A stretch of 64,000 nt of DNA, taken from positions 124,001 through 188,000 of the forward strand of contig JAWKYB010000008.1 of NCBI GenBank assembly GCA_041396705.1, in the 5' to 3' direction. This document shows positions 28,593 to 36,868 of the stretch, piece by piece. Made by a program: the position numbers and the translations under genes. The notes under the pieces are model-generated. The model was not told the DNA's origin, did not search any database, and saw only the letters and a list, made by a program, of their open reading frames with translations. How positions within the stretch are numbered: the stretch's first letter is position 1; each line of letters begins with the position of its first letter. Source of the DNA: Alphaproteobacteria bacterium (GTDB taxonomy: Bacteria > Pseudomonadota > Alphaproteobacteria > CALKHQ01).

Positions 28593-29990
28593 TCAGCCCT
28601 CCTTGCCCCCACCGCTGCCCCCGGCCTGACCATGGGCCTGGCCTTGAGCCTTGCGCGCCGCCCGCTCGGCGCGGAAGCGCGGGGCGTATTGCTCGATCTC
28701 GGTCTGGCGGCCGCGCGCCACCGCCAGCGCGTCGGCGGGCACGTCGCGGGTGATGGTGCTGCCGGCGCCGACGATGGCGCCTTCGCCCACCGTCACCGGC
28801 GCGACCAGCGCGGTGTTGGAGCCGACGAAGGCGCCGCGGCCGACCACGGTGCGGTGCTTCAGATAGCCGTCGTAGTTGCAGGTGATGGTGCCGGCGCCCA
28901 GGTTGGCGTCGGCGCCGATCTCGGCGTCGCCGACATAGGACAGGTGGCTGATCTTGGCGCCCGCGCCGATCGCCGCGCTCTTCACCTCGACGAAATTGCC
29001 GATCTTGGCCTTGGCGCCCAGCGCGGCCCCGGGCCGCAGCCGGGCGAACGGCCCGACCGTGGCGCCGGCGCCGACGTGGGCGCCCTCGATGTGGCTGAAG
29101 CCCTTGATCTGCGCGCCGGCCTCGACGCTGACGCCGGGACCGAACCAGACCTGCGGCTCCACCGTCACGTCGGGCGCGAGCCGCGTGTCGAAGCTGAGAT
29201 GCACGCTGGTCGGGTCGACCAGGGTGACGCCGGCCTCCATCGCCGCCGCGCGCAGCCGCGCCTGCATCGCGGCCTCGGCCCGGGCCAGCCCGGCGCGGCT
29301 GTCGACGCCCATGGTCTCGACCGCATCGGCCTCGACCACCGCGACGTGGCGGCCGTCGGCCCGCGCCACCGCGACGATGTCGGTCAGGTAGTATTCGCCC
29401 TTGGCATTGGCGTTGCCGATCGCGGCGAGGTAGCGGGCCAGCACGCGCCCGTCGATCGCCATCACGCCGGAATTGCACAGGTCGGTCGCGGCCTCGGCGC
29501 CGGACAGGTCCGCCGCCTCGACGATCCGCTCCAGGTCGCCGCCGGCGCCCAGGATCAGGCGCCCGTAACGCGCCGGGTCGGCCGGGCGGAAGCCCAGCAC
29601 CACAACGGCCGGGTCGCCGGCGGCGGCGCGCGCCGCCAGCATCCGCGCCAGCGTGTCGCCGCTGATCAGCGGGGTGTCGCCGAACAGCACCATCACGGTG
29701 CCGGCGAAGCCGAACAGCTCGTCCAGCGCGGCCTTGACCGCATCGGCGGTGCCGCGCGCCTCGATCTGCACCGCGGTGCGCACCGGCGCCACCGCGTCGG
29801 TCACCGCCTGCATGCCGGGCGCCACCACCACCGCCAGCCGGGCCGGGCCGAGCGCCTGCACGGCGGCCAGCACGTGGCCGATCATCGGCCGGCCGGCGAC
29901 CGGGTGCAGCACCTTGGGCTGCGCCGAGCGCATCCGCGTGCCCTTGCCGGCGGCCAGCACGACCGCTGCGAACTCCTGCGTCGATGTCAA
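28593..29990 (-). CDS. glmU: Bifunctional GlmU (GlcN-1-P acetyltransferase / GlcNAc-1-P uridyltransferase)
   Basis: The N-terminal uridyltransferase has VVLAAGKGTRMRSAQPKVLHP and VLFGDTPLIS. The C-terminal left-handed beta helix is a run of hexapeptides (HVGAGATVGPFARLRPGA, IGAGAKISHLSYVGDAEIGADANLGAGTITCNYDG) with acetyltransferase residues. The enzyme makes UDP-GlcNAc. No ATG lies at the expected place. TTG at 29990 gives a 465-residue protein close to the normal ~455; an upstream TTG at 30068 would add 26 atypical residues. It is the first gene of glmU-glmS-sulfotransferase. Confidence 0.95.
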   Translation of the reverse strand: MTSTQEFAAVVLAAGKGTRMRSAQPKVLHPVAGRPMIGHVLAAVQALGPARLAVVVAPGMQAVTDAVAPVRTAVQIEARGTADAVKAALDELFGFAGTVMVLFGDTPLISGDTLARMLAARAAAGDPAVVVLGFRPADPARYGRLILGAGGDLERIVEAADLSGAEAATDLCNSGVMAIDGRVLARYLAAIGNANAKGEYYLTDIVAVARADGRHVAVVEADAVETMGVDSRAGLARAEAAMQARLRAAAMEAGVTLVDPTSVHLSFDTRLAPDVTVEPQVWFGPGVSVEAGAQIKGFSHIEGAHVGAGATVGPFARLRPGAALGAKAKIGNFVEVKSAAIGAGAKISHLSYVGDAEIGADANLGAGTITCNYDGYLKHRTVVGRGAFVGSNTALVAPVTVGEGAIVGAGSTITRDVPADALAVARGRQTEIEQYAPRFRAERAARKAQGQAHGQAGGSGGGKEG

Positions 29991-30091
29991 GCTGTCATGC
30001 CCCGGGCGATTCGGCCTCGTTCCATGGCGCGGCACGCTGCCATGCGCGCCGCGCTTGACCAAAGTCAATATTTGTTACCGTGTGTTGCGCC

Positions 30092-30790
30092 ATGCCCGCC
30101 GCCGCGCCGCCCCCGTCCAGCCGAGGTGCCATCCTGTTCGACCTGGACGGAACCCTGGTCGACACGCTGCCCGACCTGGCCGGCGCGGCCAACGCCTTCC
30201 TGGCCCAGCACGGCCGCCCGCGGCTGGCGGTGGAGCGGGTGCAGGCGATGGTCGGCGACGGGCTGCTGGCGCTGGCCGCGCGGGTGATCGCGGCCGGCGG
30301 CATCCGCCCCGCCGGACCCGAGGAAGCGGCCCGCCACGCGCTGCGCTTCCGCGCGCTCTACGAGGCCCGCGGCCACCGCGGCTCCGCGCTCTACCCCGGC
30401 GTGGCGGAGACGCTGGCGCGGCTGGCCGAGGCCGGCTTCGCGCTGGCCGTCTGCACCAACAAGACCGAGGCGATGGCGGCGCAGCTGCTCGACCAGCTCG
30501 GCATCGGCGGCCGCTTCGCCACCGTCGGCGGCAGCGACAGCTTCGGCGCGCGCAAGCCCGACCGTGCCCATGTGCAGGGCATGCTCGACCGGCTCGGCCA
30601 GCCGCCGGCGCGCGCGCTGATGGTCGGCGACAGCGCCAACGATGTGCGCGCCGCCTCCGGCGCCGGCGTGCGCTGCATCGTCGTCGCCTACGGCTACGGC
30701 CTGCAGGGCGCGCTTGCCGCCGGGCCGGAGACCGTGATCAAGGCGTTCGACGAGTTGCCGGCGCTGGCCGCCGGCCTGCTGCCGGCCTGA
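30092..30790 (+). CDS. gph: Phosphoglycolate phosphatase (HAD superfamily)
   Basis: The 232-residue HAD phosphatase has motif I LFDLDGTLVDTLPDL, motif II VCTNKTEAM, the lysine block GARKPDRAHV and motif IV MVGDSANDVRAASGAG, with a helical cap typical of Gph. It clears 2-phosphoglycolate, in bacteria mainly from DNA repair. It is divergent from glmU, whose probable start is 102 bases away. The ATG at 30092 is preferred over a GTG four codons upstream. Substrate assignment within HAD is by overall similarity. Confidence 0.87.
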   Translation: MPAAAPPPSSRGAILFDLDGTLVDTLPDLAGAANAFLAQHGRPRLAVERVQAMVGDGLLALAARVIAAGGIRPAGPEEAARHALRFRALYEARGHRGSALYPGVAETLARLAEAGFALAVCTNKTEAMAAQLLDQLGIGGRFATVGGSDSFGARKPDRAHVQGMLDRLGQPPARALMVGDSANDVRAASGAGVRCIVVAYGYGLQGALAAGPETVIKAFDELPALAAGLLPA

Positions 30791-30793
30791 GCG

Positions 30794-31576
30794 CTACTGC
30801 GCCTGCGCCGTCTCGCCGACGAACGGCGTGAAGCCGGTCAGGTGCACGCGCACAGCGCCGTAATTGGTCTCGGTCTCGATCCGCACCGGCACGAACGGCG
30901 CGCCGGCCACCGGCTGGGCCAGGAAGATGTCGGCCACCCGCGGATCGTCGTCGACCCGGCCATAGGCGGCGCCGTCGTCGACCGTGATCCGGCACAGGAT
31001 CGCCGGCCCGGAATAGGCGCCGTAGCGCGAGCCCGGCGCCTCGCCCGGCCCGCGGTCGACCGCGGTCACGGTGAAATAGGACTTGCCGTCGTACAGCACC
31101 TGGGTGCCGCCGCAGGCGTTGGCGGCGCCGACCTGCAGCAGCAGCGCGACGATGCCGCTGAGCGGATCGATCGCGGCGGCCTTGACCGCGGCCGGCACCG
31201 TGCTGGTGTCCTCCGCCGCCGGCGAGGGGTTGCCCTGCGCGTCGGCGATGACGCCGTCGGCATAGGCGATGCGCGCCCAGCGCTCGCCGTCCTCGCTCGA
31301 CTTGACGAAGCCGGCCGGCACCACCGCGCCGCCGGCGGTCAGCCCGTTGGCGGAGACGTCCATGTGCCATTCGCTGAACACGGCATAGACGCCGACCAGG
31401 TCCAGCGCCGCGTCCAGCCGGTAGCTGCCGGGCGCGACCTCGATCCGCGCCTGCATCTCCACCGCGCGGGTGCCGCCGGCATAGACGTCGTAGGACAGCG
31501 CCAGGCCGTCGGCCCAGGCCGCCGCGGGCAGGAGGCAGCAGCCGATGGCGGCGGCCGGCAATCGCAGCAGGGTCAT
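30794..31576 (-). CDS. DUF3108 periplasmic protein
   Basis: The 260-residue protein has a Sec leader (LLRLPAAAIGCCLLPAAAWAD, cleaved near residue 21) and the DUF3108 pattern LSYDVYAGGTRAVEMQARIEV followed by a beta-rich repeat, with FVPVRIETETNYGAVRVHL near the end. The family is widespread in alphaproteobacteria and predicted periplasmic or outer-membrane-associated; its role is unknown. ATG 31576 was chosen to give the leader. The gene ends 4 bases after the gph stop on the opposite strand, so the two are tightly convergent. Confidence 0.78.
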   Translation of the reverse strand: MTLLRLPAAAIGCCLLPAAAWADGLALSYDVYAGGTRAVEMQARIEVAPGSYRLDAALDLVGVYAVFSEWHMDVSANGLTAGGAVVPAGFVKSSEDGERWARIAYADGVIADAQGNPSPAAEDTSTVPAAVKAAAIDPLSGIVALLLQVGAANACGGTQVLYDGKSYFTVTAVDRGPGEAPGSRYGAYSGPAILCRITVDDGAAYGRVDDDPRVADIFLAQPVAGAPFVPVRIETETNYGAVRVHLTGFTPFVGETAQAQ

Positions 31577-31647
31577 TGCGCTCAACTCGTTTCCAGTTGG
31601 GGGGTGGCGCAACAGTGCGGCGGAAATGGTGCGGAAATGTGGCGGCG

Positions 31648-31854
31648 TCAGCCGGCCGGCGAATCCCCGCTGTCGTCGCCGCCATCGTCCCGGCCGGGCG
31701 TGCTGCCGGACGCGCGGCCCGACGGGCCGTCGGCGGCGTCGGCGCGCCCGGTGTCGGCGCGCCCCGGGGCCTTGCGGCGGCGCAGGTTGGCACGCAGCGC
31801 CGCCGCCTGGCGCTCGCGGCGCAGCGCGGCAGCGGACTTCGGCGTCTCGGTCAT
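31648..31854 (-). CDS. Small conserved basic/low-complexity protein
   Basis: The 68-residue protein has an N-terminal basic helix (ALRRERQAAALRANLRRRK) and an acidic, Gly/Asp/Ser-rich tail. Short proteins with this ALRRER...LRANLRRRK helix are found in many alphaproteobacteria; no function is known to me. It lies 71 bases upstream of the DUF3108 gene on the same strand and may share its transcript. Its 5' end faces the adenine deaminase gene. Confidence 0.6.
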   Translation of the reverse strand: MTETPKSAAALRRERQAAALRANLRRRKAPGRADTGRADAADGPSGRASGSTPGRDDGGDDSGDSPAG

Positions 31855-31955
31855 CGCCGTGCCATGCCGCGCCGCCCGCGCCCGGTCAAGGCGAAAGCGC
31901 GCTGCGCCGGCGCGGGATTCGCACTAGACTTGGCCGGCAACAGCGGGAGCAGGCC

Positions 31956-33707
31956 ATGGCCGTACAGCCGAAGCGGGTGAGCAGGCAGGAACTGGACAGG
32001 CGGATCGACCAGGCGCTGGGCCGCGCGGAGGCCGACCTGGTGATCCGCGGCGCGCGCTTCCTCAACGTCGCCACCGGCGAACTCGACCGTGGCGACATCG
32101 CCATCTGCGGCGACACCATCGTCGGCACCTATGCGGACTATCGCGGCGCGGTGGAGATCGACGGCCGCGACGCCGTGGTCGTGCCGGGGTTCATCGACAC
32201 CCACGTCCACGTCGAGTCCTGCTGCATCACGCCGCTGGAGTTCGACCGCTGCGTGCTGCCGAAGGGCACCACCACCGCGATCTGCGACCCGCACGAGATC
32301 GCCAACGTGCTGGGCGAGGCGGGCCTCGGCTATTTCCTGTCGGCCAGCGAGGGGCTGGCGATGGACCTGCGGGTGCAGCTGTCAAGCTGCGTGCCGGCGA
32401 CCGACCTGGAGACCTCCGGCGCCCGGCTCGACGCCGCCGACCTGCTGCGCCACCGCGACCACCCCAAGGTGATCGGGCTGGCCGAGTTCATGAACTTCCC
32501 CGGCGTGTTCGCCAAGGACGAGGCAGTGCTGGAGAAGCTCAGCGCCTTCAGCGGCGGCCACATCGACGGCCACGCCCCGCTGGTCGGCGGGCGCGAACTC
32601 AACGCCTATGCCGCCTGCGGCATCCGCAACTGCCACGAAAGCACCGGCCTGGAGGAGGGACGCGAGAAGCTGCGCAAGGGCATGCAGGTGCTGATCCGCG
32701 ACGGCAGCGCGTGCAAGGACGTGGTCACCCTGACCCCGCTGATCGACCCGGTGACGGCGCCGTTCCTCGCCTTCTGCACCGACGACCGCAACCCGCTCGA
32801 CATCGCCGAGGAGGGTCATGTCGACCACCTGATCCGCACCGCCATCGCCCACGGCGCCGACCCGGCCGCGGTCTATCGCGCCGCCTCGTGGTCGGCCGCG
32901 CGCGGCTTCGGGCTCGCCGACCGCGGGCTGATCGCGCCGGGCTGGCGCGCCGACCTGGTGCTGCTCGACGACCTGCACGCCTGCGCCGTGCGCCAGGTGA
33001 TCCGCGCCGGCACGCCGGTGACGCCGGCGCTGTTCGACGGCCGGCCGGCGCCGGCCGCCGTCGGCCGCCGCTCGATCAGGCTCGACCCGGTGACGCCCGC
33101 GGTGTTCGCCACGCCGGCCGCGGCGACCGGCAGCGGCACACATGGCAGCGGCGGCACCGTGCCGGTGATCGGCATCGTCCCCGGCCAGGTGGTGACCGAG
33201 CACCGCCGGCTGGAGCTGCCGGCCTTCGGCGGCCTGCGCCGCGCCGATCCGGCCCGCGACATCCTGCATGTCTGCGTGCTGTCGCGGCACGGCCACAACC
33301 GCAACGTCGGCCGCGGCTTCGTCCAGGGCATGGGCCTGGCCCGCGGCGCGCTGGCCAGCTCGGTCGGCCACGACAGCCACAACGTCATCGTCGTCGGCGC
33401 CGACCCCGCCGAGATGGCCCGCGCCGTCAACCGCCTGATCGAGATCGAGGGCGGCTTCGTCGCCGTCGCCGGCGACGGCGTGGTCGGCGAGGTGCCGCTG
33501 CCGGTCGCCGGCCTGATGTCCGACCGCCCGTTCGAGGAGGTCGCCGACGGCCTGCGCCGGCTGCGCGCCGCGGTGAAGGCCCTCGGCTGCCCGCTGGCCG
33601 AGCCGTTCCTGCAGATGGCCTTCCTGCCGCTGGCGGTGATCCCGCACCTGAAGATCACCGACCGCGGGCTGGTGGACGTGGATCGGTTCGAGCTGGTGGC
33701 GGCTTGA
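31956..33707 (+). CDS. ade: Adenine deaminase
   Basis: The 583-residue amidohydrolase matches Ade: metal-site PGFIDTHVHVESC, the long central IDGHAPLVGGRELNAYAACG, HESTGLEEG, FCTDDRNPLDI, and the C-terminal HVCVLSRHGHNRNVGRGFV and ASSVGHDSHNVIVVG blocks. It converts adenine to hypoxanthine and ammonia with a binuclear metal centre. ATG 31956 follows GGGAGCAGGCC. Divergent from the small basic protein gene. Beyond its stop, the DNA changes to a decayed low-GC region. Confidence 0.93.
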   Translation: MAVQPKRVSRQELDRRIDQALGRAEADLVIRGARFLNVATGELDRGDIAICGDTIVGTYADYRGAVEIDGRDAVVVPGFIDTHVHVESCCITPLEFDRCVLPKGTTTAICDPHEIANVLGEAGLGYFLSASEGLAMDLRVQLSSCVPATDLETSGARLDAADLLRHRDHPKVIGLAEFMNFPGVFAKDEAVLEKLSAFSGGHIDGHAPLVGGRELNAYAACGIRNCHESTGLEEGREKLRKGMQVLIRDGSACKDVVTLTPLIDPVTAPFLAFCTDDRNPLDIAEEGHVDHLIRTAIAHGADPAAVYRAASWSAARGFGLADRGLIAPGWRADLVLLDDLHACAVRQVIRAGTPVTPALFDGRPAPAAVGRRSIRLDPVTPAVFATPAAATGSGTHGSGGTVPVIGIVPGQVVTEHRRLELPAFGGLRRADPARDILHVCVLSRHGHNRNVGRGFVQGMGLARGALASSVGHDSHNVIVVGADPAEMARAVNRLIEIEGGFVAVAGDGVVGEVPLPVAGLMSDRPFEEVADGLRRLRAAVKALGCPLAEPFLQMAFLPLAVIPHLKITDRGLVDVDRFELVAA

Positions 33708-33727
33708 GGGGAAGAATCCGAAGGCGC

Positions 33728-34211
33728 TCAGCACAGTTCCCTCAGCGCGCCGGCGATGATGTCCTGCAAGCCTCGGTAGTCCTGTCGCTCGAAGCGCGCG
33801 ACGGAGGCCTCGAACCAGACAGCGATCCGGCGTATCGCAAGGACGTAGCCGTTCCGCTGCGCCCACAGTTTCAGGAACAGACGCAGAGTGCGGCCATTTC
33901 CATCGCGGAAGGGATGAAGCGCGTTGATCTCGCCGGCGTGACCGCGGCCCTGACGGCGAAGGGCCCCTATCGGTCAGGGTCTCGTTCGCGGGGACGCTTT
34001 CGGTTCCGCTCAAGGTTGACCGCCCGGCAAAATAACTGGCACCGCACCGATGTAGAGAGGCAGTGGCCCGGCGTACAATCCAGTGATGAAATGCCCATCG
34101 AGATGAGGCGACACTCGGTATGCGGCATAGGTATCAGGCTCGAAGCGAGCCAGGTGGGTCGTGCAGGTCGGCAAGTCCTGAGGACATCCCCGGGCAGTAC
34201 GGATCGGTCAC
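33728..34211 (-). pseudogene. Decayed Fic-domain protein (adenylyltransferase toxin family)
   Basis: The last ~70 codons are intact and read GEINALHPFRDGNGRTLRLFL, containing the Fic catalytic motif HPFxxGNGR, and end ...DIIAGALRELC. Upstream, plausible Fic-like pieces occur in other frames: VTDPY near 34211, DVLR, LADLHDP, and LARFEPDTYAAYR followed by a stop. At least three indels are needed to join them. Fic proteins transfer AMP to target proteins. The gene lies just after a VbhA-like antitoxin gene, so a class I Fic toxin-antitoxin module was probably here. Confidence 0.65.
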
Positions 34212-34244
34212 TCCGCCGCGGCACTCGGGCGAAGGCCGCGCAGC

Positions 34245-34424
34245 TCATGGCCCACACCCGCTGATCCGCTCCTCGGGCGACAGCGCCTCTCCGTCGAGCG
34301 CCGCAAAGAAAGACCTCTCGTCCTCGGTCAGGCACAGGCCCTCGATGAGGTTCGCCTCAGCCTCCGCATCGGCCTCGCTCAGCGGCACATGTTCCTTGCG
34401 ATCCATGGGCGAGAGATTGATCAT
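34245..34424 (-). CDS. VbhA-like Fic antitoxin (tentative)
   Basis: The 59-residue protein (MINLSPMDRKEHVPLSE...) has EANLIEGLCLTEDERSFFAAL and GEALSPEERI. This resembles small class I Fic antitoxins, whose helix carries [ST]xxxE[GN]. Here the Ser/Thr position is Ala, but the Glu-Gly is kept; the glutamate blocks ATP gamma-phosphate binding in Fic. ATG 34424 has GAAAGG upstream; another ATG at 34406 is possible. It remains open although its presumed toxin partner is broken. Confidence 0.5.
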   Translation of the reverse strand: MINLSPMDRKEHVPLSEADAEAEANLIEGLCLTEDERSFFAALDGEALSPEERISGCGP

Positions 34425-36030
34425 CCGGCCTTTCTCACACCGGCCGTCGCAGAGGCCGAACACGCATGATCAGCAAATGCGGAGCCGGTTGATATGTCCC
34501 AGAATTCACGGGCATCGTTTGAAGGCGGTAATTCGCCGCGAATTCATGCGCACGACCGCCTTGAAGGAAGCCGGAAGGTCTCCGTGAAATGAGGCGTCTT
34601 CTGTCAGTTGGATGAATTCCACGAGGCGTTGGTAAACCGCCTGAGCCCATGAACATTCGCCAGCTACAAGAAGACGGCCGTCTAAGCCCAGAGATGATTT
34701 CTCTCATCGACTCTGCGTTGCTACAGCAGCGAATCCCTGTGGTAAAGTGCAAAATTTTGATGTCCTTTCGATCTCCAACTGACTTCGATATTGCTTGTTC
34801 CAGGCGTGTTTCAACGGTATCGAACATTTTGGCGTGAAAAGCTTGCCATCGGAAATCCCCCAATTTGAGCAGTTCTGTGGCATTACAGGCAAGACGAAGA
34901 CTCGGCGCCACCACCAACGGACAGATCATAATACGTGAATAACTTGTGTCAAACTGGAACTTTCCCTGAAGACCTCATCCGCTCGATTCTATGAAATTTT
35001 GTGCTTCCGCGATCATATACAACTGATGATCAAGATTTTCCATTCCTTTGGATTATCGTCCTCAATGAATTGGCAATTAAGCGGGATTTCAGCCGTTGAT
35101 GACTATCACTCTGCGCGGCAGGGACGCAAAGTAACGCTATGGCAGTTTCAACGTGCGTGGACCGTGACTGCATCGACGTCCTGATTTTCGACGCCGCGAG
35201 GGGCTCAACCTAAATGGTTGGTGACGCCTGCGGCGTCTCGACCGAATTGAACTGTCAACAGAAATAGCAAGAATCGAATGCGCTTTCGTCATTCCTAACG
35301 GCGAACCCTGCGGATGGGCGCATATTGGCTATCTCTGGACCGACAATTGGGATGACTGGTTCGAGTTCAGCACATATACGTGCTACCTATTTCGATACAG
35401 AAGGCGTGCCGATCTCGGCGGTGTGAAAATCGGTAATTTGTGATGAGGGACAACGCGAAATTACACAAATTTGGACATCTCGACAACCGCTCTCTCTTCG
35501 GTCAGGACGCCATTATTACGAAGGATCGACACTCGTTCAGAAACTGGTCAGGCCTTCCGCTTTCATTAAGATCTGGTTGCCTCCGAGTACCTCTCGGGCA
35601 CCGAGGACCGGCACCTCGCTGATGAGCCGCGAACGATGCGGCCGCCCGTATCGTCGCCGGCGGTGCACGCCTGAGCGGACTCGCATTTCGGTACGTGGGC
35701 TGCACAGTTCTCCATCAGCCAACCCAAGAATGCCACGGACCACCCCCCGCAACGCCTTCCCCGCAAAATTCCGCAATTCCGGGGACACTATGGGCAACTC
35801 ACTTGCTTCCCGCCGCCAGATTACGGGGCCACTGCACTTTTCTTGGGTCAGCCCGGATCGGCTGCACACCGCACAGCGGCGCCGGCGCAGCACGCACTTG
35901 CGACCCCGGCACCCGCAGTCGCGTCCGGCTGACCTCCCCTCGCCCGGCCATCGACCGTCTTTCCGCATGAACCGATCGATGCGCCGGGGCGACATAGTTT
36001 TGCCATGATCCGGAACCGAAGGAGGACATC
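34425..36030. other. Low-GC, gene-poor decayed stretch
   Basis: About 1.6 kb with clearly lower GC than the rest, especially 34,650-35,550. Short open frames occur on both strands (for example MNIRQLQEDGRLSPEM at 34649-34837 and a 164-codon frame at 34435-34929 on the minus strand), but none has a recognisable domain or good codon pattern. The only convincing coding debris is at 35222-35443. No integrase, terminal repeats or tRNA are visible. Confidence 0.5.
35222..35443 (+). pseudogene. C-terminal or internal fragment of an unidentified protein
   Basis: After an in-frame TGA at about 35219-35221, a frame without ATG or GTG at a sensible place reads ELSTEIARIECAFVIPNG, then CGWAHIGYLWTDNWDDWFEF and GGVKIGNL before a stop. 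The amino-acid mix is rich in aromatic and acidic residues and looks like true protein. I do not recognise the family. Its lower GC matches the surrounding stretch, suggesting transfer and loss of the rest of the gene. Confidence 0.4.
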
Positions 36031-36366
36031 ATGCTGAAGCGTCTCACCATCGCCGTCGCCGTGCTCGGCCCCGCGCTTGCCGGCGGCCCCGCCTTCGCGA
36101 TCAACAGCGATCCCTGCGGCGACATCGTCTGCGACAACGACGGCACCTGCCTGGCCTGCTGGGAAGAGGGTTCGGACGACGTCGTCTGCTCCGAGAACTC
36201 CTGGCTCGAGACCAAGCTGATCTGCGACAGCGACGAATTTGCACTGCCGCTGCAGCTGACCGCGCCGACGTTGCCCGAGATCCGCCGCTTCGACCTGCGC
36301 ACGATCCCGCCGCAACTGACGGCCGACGTGCCGGCACAGCCGCGGACCCCGTCGCCGAACCGCTGA
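36031..36366 (+). CDS. Small secreted cysteine-rich protein
   Basis: The 111-residue product has a clear Sec leader (MLKRLTIAVAVLGPALAG...AFA, cleavage near residue 23). The mature part starts NSDPCGDIVCDNDGTCLACW and continues with two more cysteines (DDVVCSENSW, KLICDS), giving six that may form disulfides in the periplasm. The C-terminus is Pro-rich. The ribosome site GGAGG lies eight bases before the ATG. Function unknown. Confidence 0.7.
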   Translation: MLKRLTIAVAVLGPALAGGPAFAINSDPCGDIVCDNDGTCLACWEEGSDDVVCSENSWLETKLICDSDEFALPLQLTAPTLPEIRRFDLRTIPPQLTADVPAQPRTPSPNR

Positions 36367-36533
36367 CGGCCGGGCGCGGCCAGGCCGGTCGAGGCCTGGC
36401 CGCGCGGCCTGCCCGGCTTGGCCCCGCCAATTGTGTGCGCGGCGTCACCGCATTGCCGCATTTCCGCCGCAACCGCTTCCCACCTGACGATCACCGGCGC
36501 AGGGGTTGCGCCGACGCAACGGGAGACGGGGCC

Positions 36534-36647
36534 ATGCGCGCTTTGCTGGTCTTCAGCATGATCCTGTGCGCGTGCCTGGGTTCGGTGATGGCCGGCCTGT
36601 CCTACGATCCGGCGGTGGCGCCGTCGGTGAAGGCGGTCGGCGAGTAG
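36534..36647 (+). CDS. Very small membrane or secreted peptide
   Basis: A 37-residue frame begins MRALLVFSMILCACLGSVMAG, a single hydrophobic helix or signal peptide, and ends SYDPAVAPSVKAVGE. GGGAGACGGGG lies just before the ATG at 36534. LCAC-LG could be read as a weak lipobox. Codon third positions are G/C-rich as in true genes here. Too short to assign. Confidence 0.45.
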   Translation: MRALLVFSMILCACLGSVMAGLSYDPAVAPSVKAVGE

Positions 36648-36868
36648 CCGAACCGGGCCGCGCCGGCACGACGGTGCGGGATCGCCAACGCAGCGACAAG
36701 CGAGGTTAGGCCGGGGTTAATCGCCCGCGGCTAGGATTGCGGCCGGCCGCGTCGCGCCCGCCCGTCCGCTCCCGCGTGGGCGGGGGTGGGGACGGCGGGC
36801 CGCAGCCACCGCGCAGCCGCACCAGGCCGGAGCCGCACTTGGATAGCATCGACCACGCCCCGATCCGC

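Noticed and set aside
30055..30085. TTGACC with a TACCGT downstream as a gph promoter
   Set aside because: The spacer is only 15 bases and the -10 is poor, so it was not listed as a feature.
34435..34929. A 164-codon minus-strand frame in the low-GC stretch
   Set aside because: No ribosome site, no recognisable domain and mixed codon use. It overlaps the likely promoter of the antitoxin-like gene.
35537..35995. Open frames on both strands between 35.5 and 36.0 kb
   Set aside because: Neither strand gives a coherent protein. Short Cys/Arg-rich strings change frame and lack start signals.
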